DNA of 64,000 nt from Comamonas odontotermitis (GTDB lineage Bacteria; Pseudomonadota; Gammaproteobacteria; Burkholderiales; Burkholderiaceae_C). The number at the start of each line of letters is the position of its first letter. Positions within the stretch are counted from its first letter, which is position 1. Location of the stretch: assembly GCF_020080045.1 (NCBI RefSeq), contig NZ_CP083451.1:2604001-2668000 (forward strand). Direction: 5' to 3'. The position numbers were made by a program, and so were the translations under genes. The notes under the pieces are model-generated. The model ran no database searches. It worked only from the letters and a program-made list of their open reading frames with translations, and had not been told where the DNA came from. This document shows, one piece after another, positions 15,439-24,457 of this stretch.

Positions 15439-15993
15439 ATGAAATTAATCAAGCTGCTTCTCATCTGCGCGTCCCTGGGTGTGGCTGCGCCCGCCATGGC
15501 CCAATGGCAGTGGATCGACAAGGACGGCCGCAAGGTCTTCAGCGACCGTCCACCAGGGCTGGATGTGCCTGATAAGAACATTCTCAAACGGCCCAAGGGC
15601 TATGGCGGTGTCCCAGGCGCCAAGACTTCGGGTACCGGCCCTGCCCTGCGCGACGTTGCTGCTCCGGAGGAAGGCGAAGCGACGACCGCCTCCGAAGGCG
15701 CCGCCCCCGCAGCCAAGCCAGCGACCAAGACCGCCAGCGGCAAGGACAAGGAACTGGAAGCCAAAAAGGCCGCAGAAGACAAGGCCAAGGCCGATGCAGA
15801 CAAGGCAGCCAAGGAAAAACAGGTGGCCGCCAAGGCTGACAACTGCAAGCGCGCCCAGCAAGCCAAGGCCATGTACGACACCGGCAAGGCAGTGCGCATG
15901 CCCAACGAAAAAGGCGAAATGGTGTTTCAGAACGCCGAACAGCGCGCAGCCGAGATCAAGCGCACCGACGACGCGATTTTCAACAACTGCTAA
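15439..15993 (+). CDS. DUF4124 exported protein
   Basis: The start at 15439 gives MKLIKLLLICASLGVAAPAMA, a good signal peptide cut before QWQWIDKDGRKVFSDRPP, the DUF4124 motif (W-W-D-G-V/H-YSD pattern). An Ala/Lys-rich low-complexity middle (about residues 75-140) follows, then a short conserved end with two cysteines. It is periplasmic, with unknown function. An upstream ATG at 15418 would spoil the signal peptide. A 31-base piece of this gene (15574-15604) recurs upstream of the FAH-family gene at 60252-60282. Confidence 0.8.
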   Translation: MKLIKLLLICASLGVAAPAMAQWQWIDKDGRKVFSDRPPGLDVPDKNILKRPKGYGGVPGAKTSGTGPALRDVAAPEEGEATTASEGAAPAAKPATKTASGKDKELEAKKAAEDKAKADADKAAKEKQVAAKADNCKRAQQAKAMYDTGKAVRMPNEKGEMVFQNAEQRAAEIKRTDDAIFNNC

Positions 15994-16011
15994 ACCGTCG
16001 GCCAGCCGGCA

Positions 16012-16038
16012 AAAAAGCCACGCAATGCGTGGCTTTTT
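16012..16038. terminator. bidirectional terminator
   Basis: AAAAAGCCACGC-AAT-GCGTGGCTTTTT lies between the convergent DUF4124 and rnfH genes and can serve both. Confidence 0.85.
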
Positions 16039-16059
16039 CATGCGCAGGTCTGCCCTGTA

Positions 16060-16404
16060 TCAGGCGCCATAGCCTTGCTTGGACTGCGGCCTGCGCCGCG
16101 AAAACAGCCCTGCCCGGCGCGCGCCCTGCTTGGCAAAACGCTCACGGCGCGCCTTCTTGGGATCTACCTTGAGGGGCTGGTACAACTCGATCCGGTCTCC
16201 ATCGGCCAATACCGTATTGCGCGGCTGCACGCTGCCCCAGATGCCAACATCCTGCTCCGCACCCAGCACCTGGCCACTGCGCTGGGCAGCTACTGCCAAT
16301 GCATCAGCCACCGTGGCCCCCACCTGCAACTGCAACGCAAACGACTGCACCTGCCCATCGCACGCCCATGCCACCTCGACATCGATAAAGGCAGACTCAG
16401 CCAT
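16060..16404 (-). CDS. rnfH: RnfH family ubiquitin-like protein
   Basis: This 114-residue beta-grasp protein of the RnfH/UPF0125 family has a VEVAWACDGQVQSFALQLQVGATVADAL N-terminal pattern and VGIWGSVQPRNTVLADGDRIELYQPLKVDPKKARRER, the family signature. Its exact role is unknown despite the name. It overlaps the end of ratA by 8 bases, the pairing seen in most beta- and gammaproteobacteria. Confidence 0.9.
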   Translation of the reverse strand: MAESAFIDVEVAWACDGQVQSFALQLQVGATVADALAVAAQRSGQVLGAEQDVGIWGSVQPRNTVLADGDRIELYQPLKVDPKKARRERFAKQGARRAGLFSRRRPQSKQGYGA

Positions 16405-16837
16405 AGATCTTCTCGGCGCGCTGGATGAAGGCGTCCATCATCGTTGCGGCAATCTTGTCAAAAATGGGGCCCACCACGGCGGCGAGCGTCATGCTGTCAA
16501 ACCCGTAGCTCAGATTCAACTCCACCTTGCAGGCGCGCTGGCTGCCATCGCCCACCGGATAAAAATGCCAGTCACCCTGCAGGTGGGAAAACGGGCCCTT
16601 GACCAATTGCATCTGCAGGCGCCTGCCAAGCTCGTAGGTATTGCGGGTGATGAAGGATTTCTTGATTCCTGCCAGCGCAATACCCACTTCGGCCGTCACT
16701 CCGTCTGCATGCTGCTCCAACACGCGCGCATGATCGCACCAGGGCAGAAACTCCGGGTAACGGGGCACATCGGCCACCAGATCAAACATTTCCTGGGGGC
16801 TGTACCAGATCAGAACGGACTTGTTGACGGTTTTCAT
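16397..16837 (-). CDS. ratA: RatA/COQ10-like START-domain protein
   Basis: I chose the start at Met 16837, giving [34 protein letters not shown], the standard N-terminus; a further ATG upstream only adds an unrelated 20 residues. The 146-residue START/polyketide-cyclase-fold protein contains [14 protein letters not shown] and [22 protein letters not shown]. coli RatA was described as blocking 70S assembly, while the family also resembles COQ10 ubiquinone-binding proteins; both views are open. Confidence 0.9.
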   Translation of the reverse strand: MKTVNKSVLIWYSPQEMFDLVADVPRYPEFLPWCDHARVLEQHADGVTAEVGIALAGIKKSFITRNTYELGRRLQMQLVKGPFSHLQGDWHFYPVGDGSQRACKVELNLSYGFDSMTLAAVVGPIFDKIAATMMDAFIQRAEKIYG

Positions 16838-16971
16838 GCAAACGCTGGAGGCGGACCGCATGCGAGAACGCGGCCCTGAATATTCATGGAAAATCACGGA
16901 TTGGGCAAAAACGCCAGCGCCAACAGCCTTACAGCTCTTGGAAACCTCGTTTTGCCCCTAACATTGCAATT

Positions 16972-17445
16972 ATGTCGAAGACGAACAACACCAACAGCCG
17001 CATAGCCGATAACAAGAAGGCGGCATTCAACTATTTCTTTGAAGAGCGCTTTGAAGCAGGCATGGTGCTGCACGGCTGGGAAGTGAAAGCCCTGCGCGAA
17101 GGCAAGGCCCAGCTGACCGACGGCTACGTGCTGATCAAGAACGGCGAACTGTTCCTGCTGGGCTGCCAGATCAACCCTCTGAAGACCGCCTCCACCCACG
17201 TCAACCCGGATTCGGCACGCATCAAGAAGCTGCTGATGAAAAAGGACGAAATTCGCCGCCTGATCGGCAAGGTCGAGCAAAAGGGCTACACCCTGGTGCC
17301 CATCAATCTGCACTGGAAGAATGGCCTCGCCAAATGCGATATTGCCTTGGCCAAGGGCAAGGCCGAGCACGACAAGCGCGATGTGATCAAGGAACGCGAG
17401 AGCAAGCGCGAGGTCGAGCGCGCAATGAAGGTGCATACGCGCTAG
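16972..17445 (+). CDS. smpB: SsrA-binding protein SmpB
   Basis: SmpB carries tmRNA to stalled ribosomes. The 157-residue protein shows the OB-fold signatures [35 protein letters not shown] and the basic C-terminal tail [26 protein letters not shown] that enters the mRNA channel. It is divergent from ratA-rnfH. No ssrA gene was recognised nearby. Confidence 0.96.
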   Translation: MSKTNNTNSRIADNKKAAFNYFFEERFEAGMVLHGWEVKALREGKAQLTDGYVLIKNGELFLLGCQINPLKTASTHVNPDSARIKKLLMKKDEIRRLIGKVEQKGYTLVPINLHWKNGLAKCDIALAKGKAEHDKRDVIKERESKREVERAMKVHTR

Positions 17446-17539
17446 GCAAAACAGCCCATATCGGGCATCTGTCCCACACGCGGGCGCCCCGTCTTCTGGT
17501 TAGAGTGGCTGGGTCTCTTGTCCACCAAGGAGCTCACCC

Positions 17540-17938
17540 ATGTTCCCCCGCATCTCGACTCTGGCCCTCCCTTTGTCCGCCCTGCTGCTGGCCGCCTGCA
17601 GCTCAACCGGCACCATGCACAGCAGCGCCAGCACGCCCGTCAAGGCAGCTGACGGCAGTCTGATCGGCCCCAATGGGCACACGCTCTACACCTTCAGCAA
17701 GGATGCCGTGGGCAGCGGAAGCTCTGCCTGCTATGGGCAATGCGCCACCAACTGGCCGCCGCTGCCTGTGGCTGAATCGGCCAAGCCTGTTGGAGATTTC
17801 AATATCATCGTCCGCGATGACAACAGCCGCCAATGGGCGTACAAGGGCCAGCCGCTGTACTACTTCGTCAAGGACGGCAAGCCTGGTGACAAGACCGGCG
17901 ACGGTGTAGGCGGCGCCTGGAAGATTGCACGCCCCTGA
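17540..17938 (+). CDS. secreted-repeat lipoprotein (COG4315-like)
   Basis: This lipoprotein has lipobox LLAAC-SST at residues 16-20 and two copies of the 'secreted repeat' motif: GHTLYTFSKDAVGSGSSACYGQCATNWPPL and QWAYKGQPLYYFVKDGKPGDKTGDGVGGAWKI. It is anchored in the outer membrane or facing the periplasm; the function of the family is unknown. It has a good ribosome-binding site (AAGGAG). Confidence 0.85.
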   Translation: MFPRISTLALPLSALLLAACSSTGTMHSSASTPVKAADGSLIGPNGHTLYTFSKDAVGSGSSACYGQCATNWPPLPVAESAKPVGDFNIIVRDDNSRQWAYKGQPLYYFVKDGKPGDKTGDGVGGAWKIARP

Positions 17939-17957
17939 CAGCGACAGCGCCACTGGC

Positions 17958-17990
17958 AAAAAAGCCGCACGATGTGCGGCTTTGCTTTTG
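17958..17990 (+). terminator. terminator of lipoprotein gene
   Basis: AAAGCCGCAC-GAT-GTGCGGCTTTGCTTTT forms a strong hairpin with a T-rich tail, between the convergent lipoprotein and enoyl-CoA hydratase genes. Confidence 0.75.
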
Positions 17991-18003
17991 AAGGGGCGAT
18001 CCT

Positions 18004-19110
18004 TTACTCAGCCCAGCCCTTCAGGTGCGCCAGCGGATGCGCAGGCGCGGGCCAGGGGCTCACAAACATCCGGGCCACTTCGCCCAGATCCACCTCTTCA
18101 ATCCGCGCGGGACTCCAGCGCGGGTTGTGGTCCTTGTCCACTGCCAGCGCGCGGATGCCTTCGAGCGTCTCGCTCTTGCGATCTGCCCGCAGGTAGAAGC
18201 AGTGGCGCACCATGTCGCGTTCCATGCGCAGATCGTCGGCCAGGGTCTGCTGGCGGGCGCGGCGGATCTGCTCCAGCACCACAAACAGCATCAGCGGCGA
18301 GCGCTTGCGCAAGGTCTCTGCCGTTGCCTTGGCGAAATCGCTGTCAGCCGCTTCCAAGGCCTTGATGATGGCGGGTACATCGCCTTTGGAAAAATATTGG
18401 CCAATTTCAGCATCAGCGCCCGCTTGGCGAGCGGGAGCTGCTACCAATTTTGAAGCAACATAGTCTTCCACCGCCTTGGCATCGACAAAGCTGCCAGCGG
18501 CCAGCCCATCCCATACGGCTGCCTGCTCACTGCTGGGCAGATAGCCATCGGCAAGCTTGTATGCAATGGCGTCGGCTGCGCCGATCATCTGGCCGGTCAG
18601 CGCCAGGTATTCGCCCACGTGGCCGGGACAACGCGAGAGGAAATACCCGCCGCCCACGTCAGGGAACAGGCCAATCGCCGTCTCCGGCATGGCCATCTTG
18701 GTGCGCTCGGTCACGATGCGCAGGGTGCCGCCTTGGCTGATCCCCATGCCCCCACCCATCACGATGCCGTCCATGAAGGCGATGTAGGGCTTGCCAAAGT
18801 GGTGGATCAGGTGGTTGAGCGCATATTCCTCGGTAAAAAAGTCTTCCAGCTCGGGGTTGCCCGCCATGCCCGCTGCGTGCAGAAAGCGGATATCGCCGCC
18901 TGCGCAAAAGGCTCCGAACGCGCCCTCCTTGTTGCTGCCGCGAATGGCGACGGCAACGATGTTCTCGTCCTTCTGCCAGCGCAGCAGCACGTCCATCAGC
19001 TCGCGCACCATCGCCAGCGACAGCGCGTTCAGCGCTTTGGGGCGGTTCAGGGTGATGAAACCGATGCGGCCATGCACCTCGCTTTGTACGTCTTCCGTGT
19101 AAACCGACAT
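18004..19110 (-). CDS. enoyl-CoA hydratase/3-hydroxyisobutyryl-CoA hydrolase family
   Basis: This 368-residue crotonase-fold enzyme has the long ECH_2 architecture of 3-hydroxyisobutyryl-CoA hydrolases: LNRPKALNALSLAMV, the oxyanion-hole GAFCAGGDIRFLH, GGGMGISQGGTLRIVTER, and the C-terminal half with RADRKSETLEGIRALAVDKDHNPRW. It probably acts in valine or related acyl-CoA breakdown. A ribosome-binding site AAGGAG precedes the start. A stretch near 18395-18465 (encoding YVASKLVAAPARQAGADAEI) resembles the dispersed hairpin repeats, as if one had inserted in frame. Confidence 0.85.
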   Translation of the reverse strand: MSVYTEDVQSEVHGRIGFITLNRPKALNALSLAMVRELMDVLLRWQKDENIVAVAIRGSNKEGAFGAFCAGGDIRFLHAAGMAGNPELEDFFTEEYALNHLIHHFGKPYIAFMDGIVMGGGMGISQGGTLRIVTERTKMAMPETAIGLFPDVGGGYFLSRCPGHVGEYLALTGQMIGAADAIAYKLADGYLPSSEQAAVWDGLAAGSFVDAKAVEDYVASKLVAAPARQAGADAEIGQYFSKGDVPAIIKALEAADSDFAKATAETLRKRSPLMLFVVLEQIRRARQQTLADDLRMERDMVRHCFYLRADRKSETLEGIRALAVDKDHNPRWSPARIEEVDLGEVARMFVSPWPAPAHPLAHLKGWAE

Positions 19111-19340
19111 ACTGACTCCTTATCGTTATTCCGTCTCGCAATCATCCGATTACTTTGTCGGCGTTGTGGGGGCGCCGAACCTTGTCGTGCGTCAGCATTG
19201 CCTGCGCTTTGCCTTCGCGTACTCGAATGATTGAGAAACGGATGTAAAAACAAAACCGCAACCATAGCCGAAAAAAGGCGCTGGCTGCGGCCAATCAGGT
19301 GCCAAATCCGGCAGCGGACAGGGATGGGCGTGGCGCCGCG

Positions 19341-20396
19341 TCAGGCCGCAGCGGTGCTGTCGGTGATCTGGCGGATCACATCCAGGCTCATGCCGCCAGC
19401 CGCCACCAGGGCCTGGCCTGCCTGCAACTGCCAATAGCTTTCGCTGCCTGCCGTCTGGCGCCACAGGTGCAGCCTGCGGGTGAACAGTTGCAGGTCAAAC
19501 TCGGTGGTGAATCCAATCGCGCCATGGACGGAATGCGCAAGCGACGCCACCTCCACCGCCGCCTCGCCCGTGCGCGCCTTGCCCACAGCCACTTTGAGCG
19601 GATCGGCCAGCACGCCACCTGCCTCGCAGGCGATCTGCGCTGCCATGCGCGCCGCGCTGACGTGCTCGGCCATTACCGCCAACTCGTGCTGAATGGCCTG
19701 AAACTTGCCGATCGGCCGGCCGAACTGCTGGCGCTCGTTGGCAAAATTGAGCGTGCTCTCGAACGTGGTGAGGAGGCTGCCTGCCAGCAACGCCGACACC
19801 AGCCCCGCCTGCGCCACCAGCAAGGATGCAGGTGCGGGCACGCGCGTGGCCGATACCAGGGTTTCGGCCTTCCAGCGCAGATCGGCATCGAGTACAAAAA
19901 TGCTCGGGCTGGCCTGCGCACCAGCCACAGGCAACAGCACCAGTTCACCGCCGTGCTGGCCCAGTACCCATTGCGCCACGCGGGCGCCGCGTACACCAGA
20001 TGTACCAACGCCGCCGCCTTCCACCAACAGATGCGGTGCAAGCGCAATCGCGCCCTGAGGTACAGCCACGCCAGCTGCCACCAGCCAGCCCCGCGCCAGC
20101 ATGGTTTCTGCCAGTGGCAGTGGCATGGCGTGCTGGCCAAGCAGATCCCAGACGGCAAAGGCGTCGCGCAGCGCAAGGCCAGCGCCGCCCTCGTCCTCGG
20201 GTAGCAACAGATCGGCAAAGCCGGTGTCCTCGATCTGCTGCCACAGGGTTGCCGCCGTGGCAGAGATTTTGGTCAAATCCGTCTCTGGCGCGCAACCATT
20301 GTGCGCTGCCACTTCATTTTCTATAGCACGCACTATCGCGGGCGTGCATTGCCCGGTCAGCACATCACGCAGGGCATCGATGATCAAATGGTCCAT
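19341..20396 (-). CDS. acyl-CoA dehydrogenase family protein (small subunit)
   Basis: This 351-residue member of the acyl-CoA dehydrogenase family lies 16 bases after a second dehydrogenase gene. It has the C-terminal helical domain pattern SLLTTFESTLNFANERQQFGRPIGKFQAIQHELAVMAEHV and HSVHGAIGFTTEFDLQLFTRRLHLW. The N-terminal part is shorter and diverged, as in paired FadE-type heteromers in which one subunit lost catalytic residues. FAD-dependent oxidation of an acyl-CoA is likely; the substrate is not known. Confidence 0.85.
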   Translation of the reverse strand: MDHLIIDALRDVLTGQCTPAIVRAIENEVAAHNGCAPETDLTKISATAATLWQQIEDTGFADLLLPEDEGGAGLALRDAFAVWDLLGQHAMPLPLAETMLARGWLVAAGVAVPQGAIALAPHLLVEGGGVGTSGVRGARVAQWVLGQHGGELVLLPVAGAQASPSIFVLDADLRWKAETLVSATRVPAPASLLVAQAGLVSALLAGSLLTTFESTLNFANERQQFGRPIGKFQAIQHELAVMAEHVSAARMAAQIACEAGGVLADPLKVAVGKARTGEAAVEVASLAHSVHGAIGFTTEFDLQLFTRRLHLWRQTAGSESYWQLQAGQALVAAGGMSLDVIRQITDSTAAA

Positions 20397-20412
20397 GTTC
20401 TTCTCCTTGCGG

Positions 20413-21570
20413 TCAGCGCAGGCCCAGACCGCGCGCGATCATGCCGCGCAGAATGCTGCGGGTGCCGCCGCGCAGCGTGTAGCACGGCGAGACCAGGGTG
20501 AGGTAGTTCAGCGTCAGCATCAGTTCGTGCGGAATGGCGGCGCCTTCCCGCGCCATCAGGTCATCGGCAATCGCGGCGGGAATGTACTGCTCCAGCACCG
20601 TGCCCTGGTCTTTGACAAGAGCGGCCTCCACGATGGGGCTCTGGCCCTGCACCAGCTTTTCCTGCACCGCCACGGACAGCGCACGCAGCGGAGCCAGCCG
20701 CGTCAGGATCTGGCCTGCGAGCCTGAGCGATTCAGCGCGCGGCGTCGCCTCGGTGCGCAAAAAGGCCAGCCACTGGTCGAACAGCACCACCGATGAGAAC
20801 AGGCGCTCGGGCCCGCTGCGTTCAAAGGCCAGCTCGGCCGTCACCTGCTCCCAGCCCTGCCCTTCGGCACCCACCAGCGCATCGGGCGCCAGTTGCACGT
20901 TCTCGAAAAACACCTCGCAGAAGTGGCTGTCGCCCGACATGTCTTCGATCGGCCGCACGGTCACACCGGGCAGGTTCAGGTCGACAATCAGTTGCGACAG
21001 GCCCTTGTGGCGGTCTGCCGCCTCGCCCGAGGTGCGTACCAGCGCAATCATGTACTGGCAGTGCTGGGCGTTCGTTGTCCAGATTTTCTGGCCGTTGAGC
21101 AGCCACCCCGCATCATTGGGCACGGCGCGCGTGCGCACACTGGCCAGGTCCGATCCGGCGTTGGGCTCGCTCATGCCGATGCAGAAAAAGCTCTCGCCCC
21201 GCGCCACAGGCGGCACATAGCGCTGCTTTTGCGCCTCGGTGCCGTATTTCAAGATCAGCGGCGCACTCTGGCGCTCTGCAATCCAGTGCGAACCCACGGG
21301 CGCGCCAAAGTTCAGCAACTCTTCCACCACCACGTAGCGTGCAAAGGCGCCCTGCGCATGGCCGCCGTAGGCGGTGGGAAACGTCATGCCCAGCCAGCCT
21401 TTTTCGCCCAGCCTGCGGCTGAAGGCCGGGTCATAGCCACTCCAGGATTTGGCGCGGATATGCGCAGGAATGTCCTTGACCGCATCCTGCAGAAAGGCGC
21501 GTACTTCGGCGCGCAGTGCCTCGCCTTCCGGTGGAATGCGCGTCAGGCCCAGTCCATTGAGAATTGTCAT
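20413..21570 (-). CDS. acyl-CoA dehydrogenase
   Basis: I chose the start at Met 21570 (MTILNGLGLTRIPPEGEALRAEV); a longer frame upstream overlaps the previous gene and reads as non-coding. The 385-residue enzyme shows FFCIGMSEPNAGSDLASVRTRAV (FAD/substrate loop), GWLLNGQKIWTTNAQHCQYM and AELAFERSGPERLFSSV. It probably forms a heteromer with the next gene product. It is co-directional with the CoA-transferase, MaoC and Bug genes, suggesting activation of an acid to a CoA thioester and its beta-oxidation. Confidence 0.9.
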   Translation of the reverse strand: MTILNGLGLTRIPPEGEALRAEVRAFLQDAVKDIPAHIRAKSWSGYDPAFSRRLGEKGWLGMTFPTAYGGHAQGAFARYVVVEELLNFGAPVGSHWIAERQSAPLILKYGTEAQKQRYVPPVARGESFFCIGMSEPNAGSDLASVRTRAVPNDAGWLLNGQKIWTTNAQHCQYMIALVRTSGEAADRHKGLSQLIVDLNLPGVTVRPIEDMSGDSHFCEVFFENVQLAPDALVGAEGQGWEQVTAELAFERSGPERLFSSVVLFDQWLAFLRTEATPRAESLRLAGQILTRLAPLRALSVAVQEKLVQGQSPIVEAALVKDQGTVLEQYIPAAIADDLMAREGAAIPHELMLTLNYLTLVSPCYTLRGGTRSILRGMIARGLGLR

Positions 21571-21584
21571 GGTCTTGCTTTCAA

Positions 21585-22562
21585 TCAATCCAGAGACACG
21601 CCCGTGCTTTTCACCACCCCCGCCCAGCGCTTGATTTCGCTCTGGATGTAGTCGCCATACGCCTTGGGGGTCGAGCCCAGTGGCTCGGTGCCTTGCACGC
21701 GCAGCTTCTCCAGCACGCCCGGGTCCTTGAGGGCCTTCATCAACTCTGCATTGAGGCGTTCCACGATCGCATCTGGCGTTTTGGCGGGCACCATCACGCC
21801 TTGCCACGCGCCAGCCTCAAACCCTGTCATGCCGCTTTCAGCCAGCGTAGGCGCATTGGGAAAATTGGGAATGCGCGCCGCGGTACTCACAGCCAGCAGC
21901 TTGAGCCTGCCGTCCTTGATGAAGGGTGCTACCGAATTGATGGTGTCGGTCATGAAATCGATCTGGCCCGCGACCAGATCCACGTCGGCCGGAGCGCTGC
22001 CCTTGTAGGGCACATGACTTGCATCAATTTTGTAGTGCTGCACCACCTGAAACGCCGCCAGATGGGTGACATTGCCGTTGCCGGCCGAGCCATACGAGAG
22101 CTTGCCCTTGTTGTCCTGCGCGTACTTCACGAATTCCTGCACGGTGTTCGCGGGCACCTTGGGATTGACGACGAGCCCCAGCGGTACCACCGCCGTCAAC
22201 GCCACCGGGCGCAGGTCCTTCGCCACGTCATAGCTCAGTTTTTTGTAGAGCGATGGGCTGAGCGCAATCGACGAGGTGTTGTAGAGCACGGTATAGCCGT
22301 CAGCCGGCGCCTTGGCCACCATCGCGTTGCCGATGTTGCCATTGGCCCCGGGGCGGTTGTCCACAATGACCGACTGCCCCAATTGCTGGCCCACCTGCTG
22401 CGCCAGCACGCGCGCCACCATGTCCGTGGGCCCCCCTGGCGGAAAGGGTACGATCAGCGTGATCGGCTTGCTTGGCCAGGCATCCTGCGCCTGCGCCGCA
22501 CCACAGACGGCCGCCACGGTGACGGCGAGCAGCGCCGTGCCACGTAAAAATCCGCATTTCAT
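21585..22562 (-). CDS. Bug-family tripartite tricarboxylate binding protein
   Basis: This 325-residue periplasmic binding protein has signal peptide LRGTALLAVTVAAVCGAAQAQ, then WPSKPITLIVPFPPGGPTDMVAR and VDNRPGANGNIGNAMVAKAPADGYT, the hallmark of Bug proteins. These proteins bind small carboxylates and usually work with TctAB permeases; none is in the window. Its place in the acyl-CoA cluster suggests it senses or delivers the acid the enzymes degrade. Confidence 0.92.
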   Translation of the reverse strand: MKCGFLRGTALLAVTVAAVCGAAQAQDAWPSKPITLIVPFPPGGPTDMVARVLAQQVGQQLGQSVIVDNRPGANGNIGNAMVAKAPADGYTVLYNTSSIALSPSLYKKLSYDVAKDLRPVALTAVVPLGLVVNPKVPANTVQEFVKYAQDNKGKLSYGSAGNGNVTHLAAFQVVQHYKIDASHVPYKGSAPADVDLVAGQIDFMTDTINSVAPFIKDGRLKLLAVSTAARIPNFPNAPTLAESGMTGFEAGAWQGVMVPAKTPDAIVERLNAELMKALKDPGVLEKLRVQGTEPLGSTPKAYGDYIQSEIKRWAGVVKSTGVSLD

Positions 22563-22640
22563 ACTGTGTCTCCTGTCGTTTTCTCATCAAGGCGCTAAAA
22601 GATAGGCAAAAGGTACAACGCCAACCACAGCCGCGCAGGC

Positions 22641-23150
22641 CTATGCCCCTCGGCCCGCCAGCAGGCGCACGGCGGTATACACCATCACCTGCTGCTGCCG
22701 CTGGTTGTAGACCTCGATCCGCGATGTCACCACCGCGCGGCCACCTTTGCTCGTTGGTTTGATGTCGGTCACCTCCACCAGCGCCTCAACGGTGTCGCCT
22801 ACCACTACCGGGGCCAGAATCTTCTGGTGCAGCTCCAGCATGGCCAGGCCCGTGCCCTGGATCATGCTTTGCAGGATGAAACCTTCGATCAGGGTGTAGG
22901 TGAGCGCACCGGGCACCGGGCGGCCCTGAATGGCGCCGCCGTCGTAGCCGTCTTCGATGAAGATCGCTTCGAGCATGCCCGTGGTGTTGATGAAATTGAC
23001 CAGATCGGTCTCGGTCACCGTGCGGCGGAAAGTGCGCAGCTGCTGGCCCACCCGCAGGTCCTGCCAGACAAAGCCTTGCCCCATGCGGGGCGTGCCTGCC
23101 AGCGCAGCCGCACGGTTTTCAGTAGAAGAAATCAGGTTGCTCACGCTCAT
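22641..23150 (-). CDS. MaoC-like (R)-enoyl-CoA hydratase
   Basis: This 169-residue hot-dog-fold protein has WQDLRVGQQLRTFRRTVTETDLVNFINTTG, QGRPVPGALTYTLIEGFILQSM and VGDTVEALVEVTDIKPTSKGGRAVVTSRIEVYNQRQQQVMVY. Family members hydrate enoyl-CoA or act as beta-hydroxyacyl dehydratases. The usual Asp/His pair of the hydratase-2 motif is not obvious, so the reaction may differ. It is 25 bases from the CoA-transferase gene. Confidence 0.85.
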   Translation of the reverse strand: MSVSNLISSTENRAAALAGTPRMGQGFVWQDLRVGQQLRTFRRTVTETDLVNFINTTGMLEAIFIEDGYDGGAIQGRPVPGALTYTLIEGFILQSMIQGTGLAMLELHQKILAPVVVGDTVEALVEVTDIKPTSKGGRAVVTSRIEVYNQRQQQVMVYTAVRLLAGRGA

Positions 23151-23175
23151 TCTGTCTCCGCTTCATGCTATCTAT

Positions 23176-24381
23176 TCAGGAGTCATTCGACTGCAAGGCC
23201 GCAATGCGCGCCTCGTCCCAGCCAGCCGCGCGCAGCAGCTCCTGCGTGTGCTCGCCCAGGCGCGGTGGCATGCCGATGGGTGGTTGCGCACCATTGATAC
23301 GCACGGACGAACGCGGAAACTTCACCACGCCCATTGCGGCGTCTTGCTTTTCCACAAAGAAGCCCGTGGCCTGCAGGTGCGGGTCATGGGGCAGATCGTC
23401 CATGCGCGCCACCGGCGCAGCAGGAATCTCCAACTGCTCGCAGGTAGCCAGCCAGTAGGCCGTGTCCTTTTGCGCAACGTAGCCGCTCATCGTCTCGAGC
23501 AGCAGGGCAATGTTGCGGGTACGCATTGCCTGCGTGGCAAAGCGCTCGTCCTGCGCTAGCTGGGGCTGGCCGATAGCCGAAAAAAAGCGGCGCCAGTGCG
23601 CGTCGGTATACGGCATCATGCAGACATGGCCGTCCTGCGTTCTGTAAGGCTTGCGCCAGGGTGCCATCACGCGCGGATAGCCTGCCCCGCTGAGTGCAGG
23701 GGTGAAATGCATGCCATAGAAGTGCTCCACCAGGTTGAAACCCACCATGGTTTCGTACATGGGCACCTCGACAAAGCTGCCCTCGCCCGTGCGCTCGCGC
23801 TGGTAGAGCGCCGCCAGCACCGCATGCGCGCCCACGAGGCCGCAGGTCTTGTCGGCCGCAATCGTGGGCAGGTAACGGGCCTCGCCCGTCTGGCGCTCCA
23901 TGAGGTCTGCCAGGCCGCTCATGCCCTGGATCACGTCGTCATAGGCAGGCAGGCCGGCATAGGGGCCATCTTCGCCAAAACCGTGCAGGCCCACGTAGAT
24001 GAGGCGTGGGTACTGCCTGCGCAGGCTGTCCGGATCAAGCCCCAGCCTGGCGAGCTTTTGCGGCCGCATGCTGTGCATGAAGACATCGGCACCCTGCAAG
24101 AGTGCATGCAGCGCCGCCTGCGCCTCGGGCTTCTTCAGATCCAGCACCACGCTCTTCTTGCTGCGGTTGGAGCCCATGAACATCGCCGCCATGCCCGGCT
24201 CCACCGCCGGACCGGTGTAGCGCGTGGAATCGCCCCCCGGCGGCTCGATCTTGATCACCTCCGCACCGTAATCGGCCAGCACCTGGCTGGCCATGGGGCC
24301 GAAAATCACACTGGAAAGATCCAGCACCCGCACGCCTGTCAATGCACCCAAGGCTTGCCTCCGTCGTTGTGGTGATAGCAA
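23176..24381 (-). CDS. CaiB/BaiF family (class III) CoA-transferase
   Basis: This 401-residue protein has LTGVRVLDLSSVIFGPMASQVLADYGAEVIKIEPPGGDSTR and NRSKKSVVLDLKKPEAQAALHALLQGADVFMHS; the catalytic aspartate region YVGLHGFGEDGPYAGLPAYDDVIQG is conserved. These enzymes move CoA between carboxylic acids, here probably activating the substrate of the cluster. It is first in the minus-strand operon and divergent from the LysR gene. Confidence 0.93.
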   Translation of the reverse strand: MLSPQRRRQALGALTGVRVLDLSSVIFGPMASQVLADYGAEVIKIEPPGGDSTRYTGPAVEPGMAAMFMGSNRSKKSVVLDLKKPEAQAALHALLQGADVFMHSMRPQKLARLGLDPDSLRRQYPRLIYVGLHGFGEDGPYAGLPAYDDVIQGMSGLADLMERQTGEARYLPTIAADKTCGLVGAHAVLAALYQRERTGEGSFVEVPMYETMVGFNLVEHFYGMHFTPALSGAGYPRVMAPWRKPYRTQDGHVCMMPYTDAHWRRFFSAIGQPQLAQDERFATQAMRTRNIALLLETMSGYVAQKDTAYWLATCEQLEIPAAPVARMDDLPHDPHLQATGFFVEKQDAAMGVVKFPRSSVRINGAQPPIGMPPRLGEHTQELLRAAGWDEARIAALQSNDS

Positions 24382-24405
24382 TGGAGGCGATTATTTGATA
24401 TGTTT

Positions 24406-24417
24406 GACACACGTGTC
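24406..24417. promoter_or_regulatory. palindrome between CoA-transferase and lysR
   Basis: GACACACGTGTC is a perfect 12-bp palindrome in the 76-base divergent intergenic region. It is a good candidate LysR-type binding site controlling both directions. Confidence 0.55.
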
Positions 24418-24457
24418 TATGTCGTAATTGACAGCTGCTGATATGCAGGAGGTATCA

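Noticed and set aside
16840..17540. ssrA (tmRNA) gene next to smpB
   Set aside because: No tmRNA-like ends or tag-coding sequence were found in the gaps around smpB.
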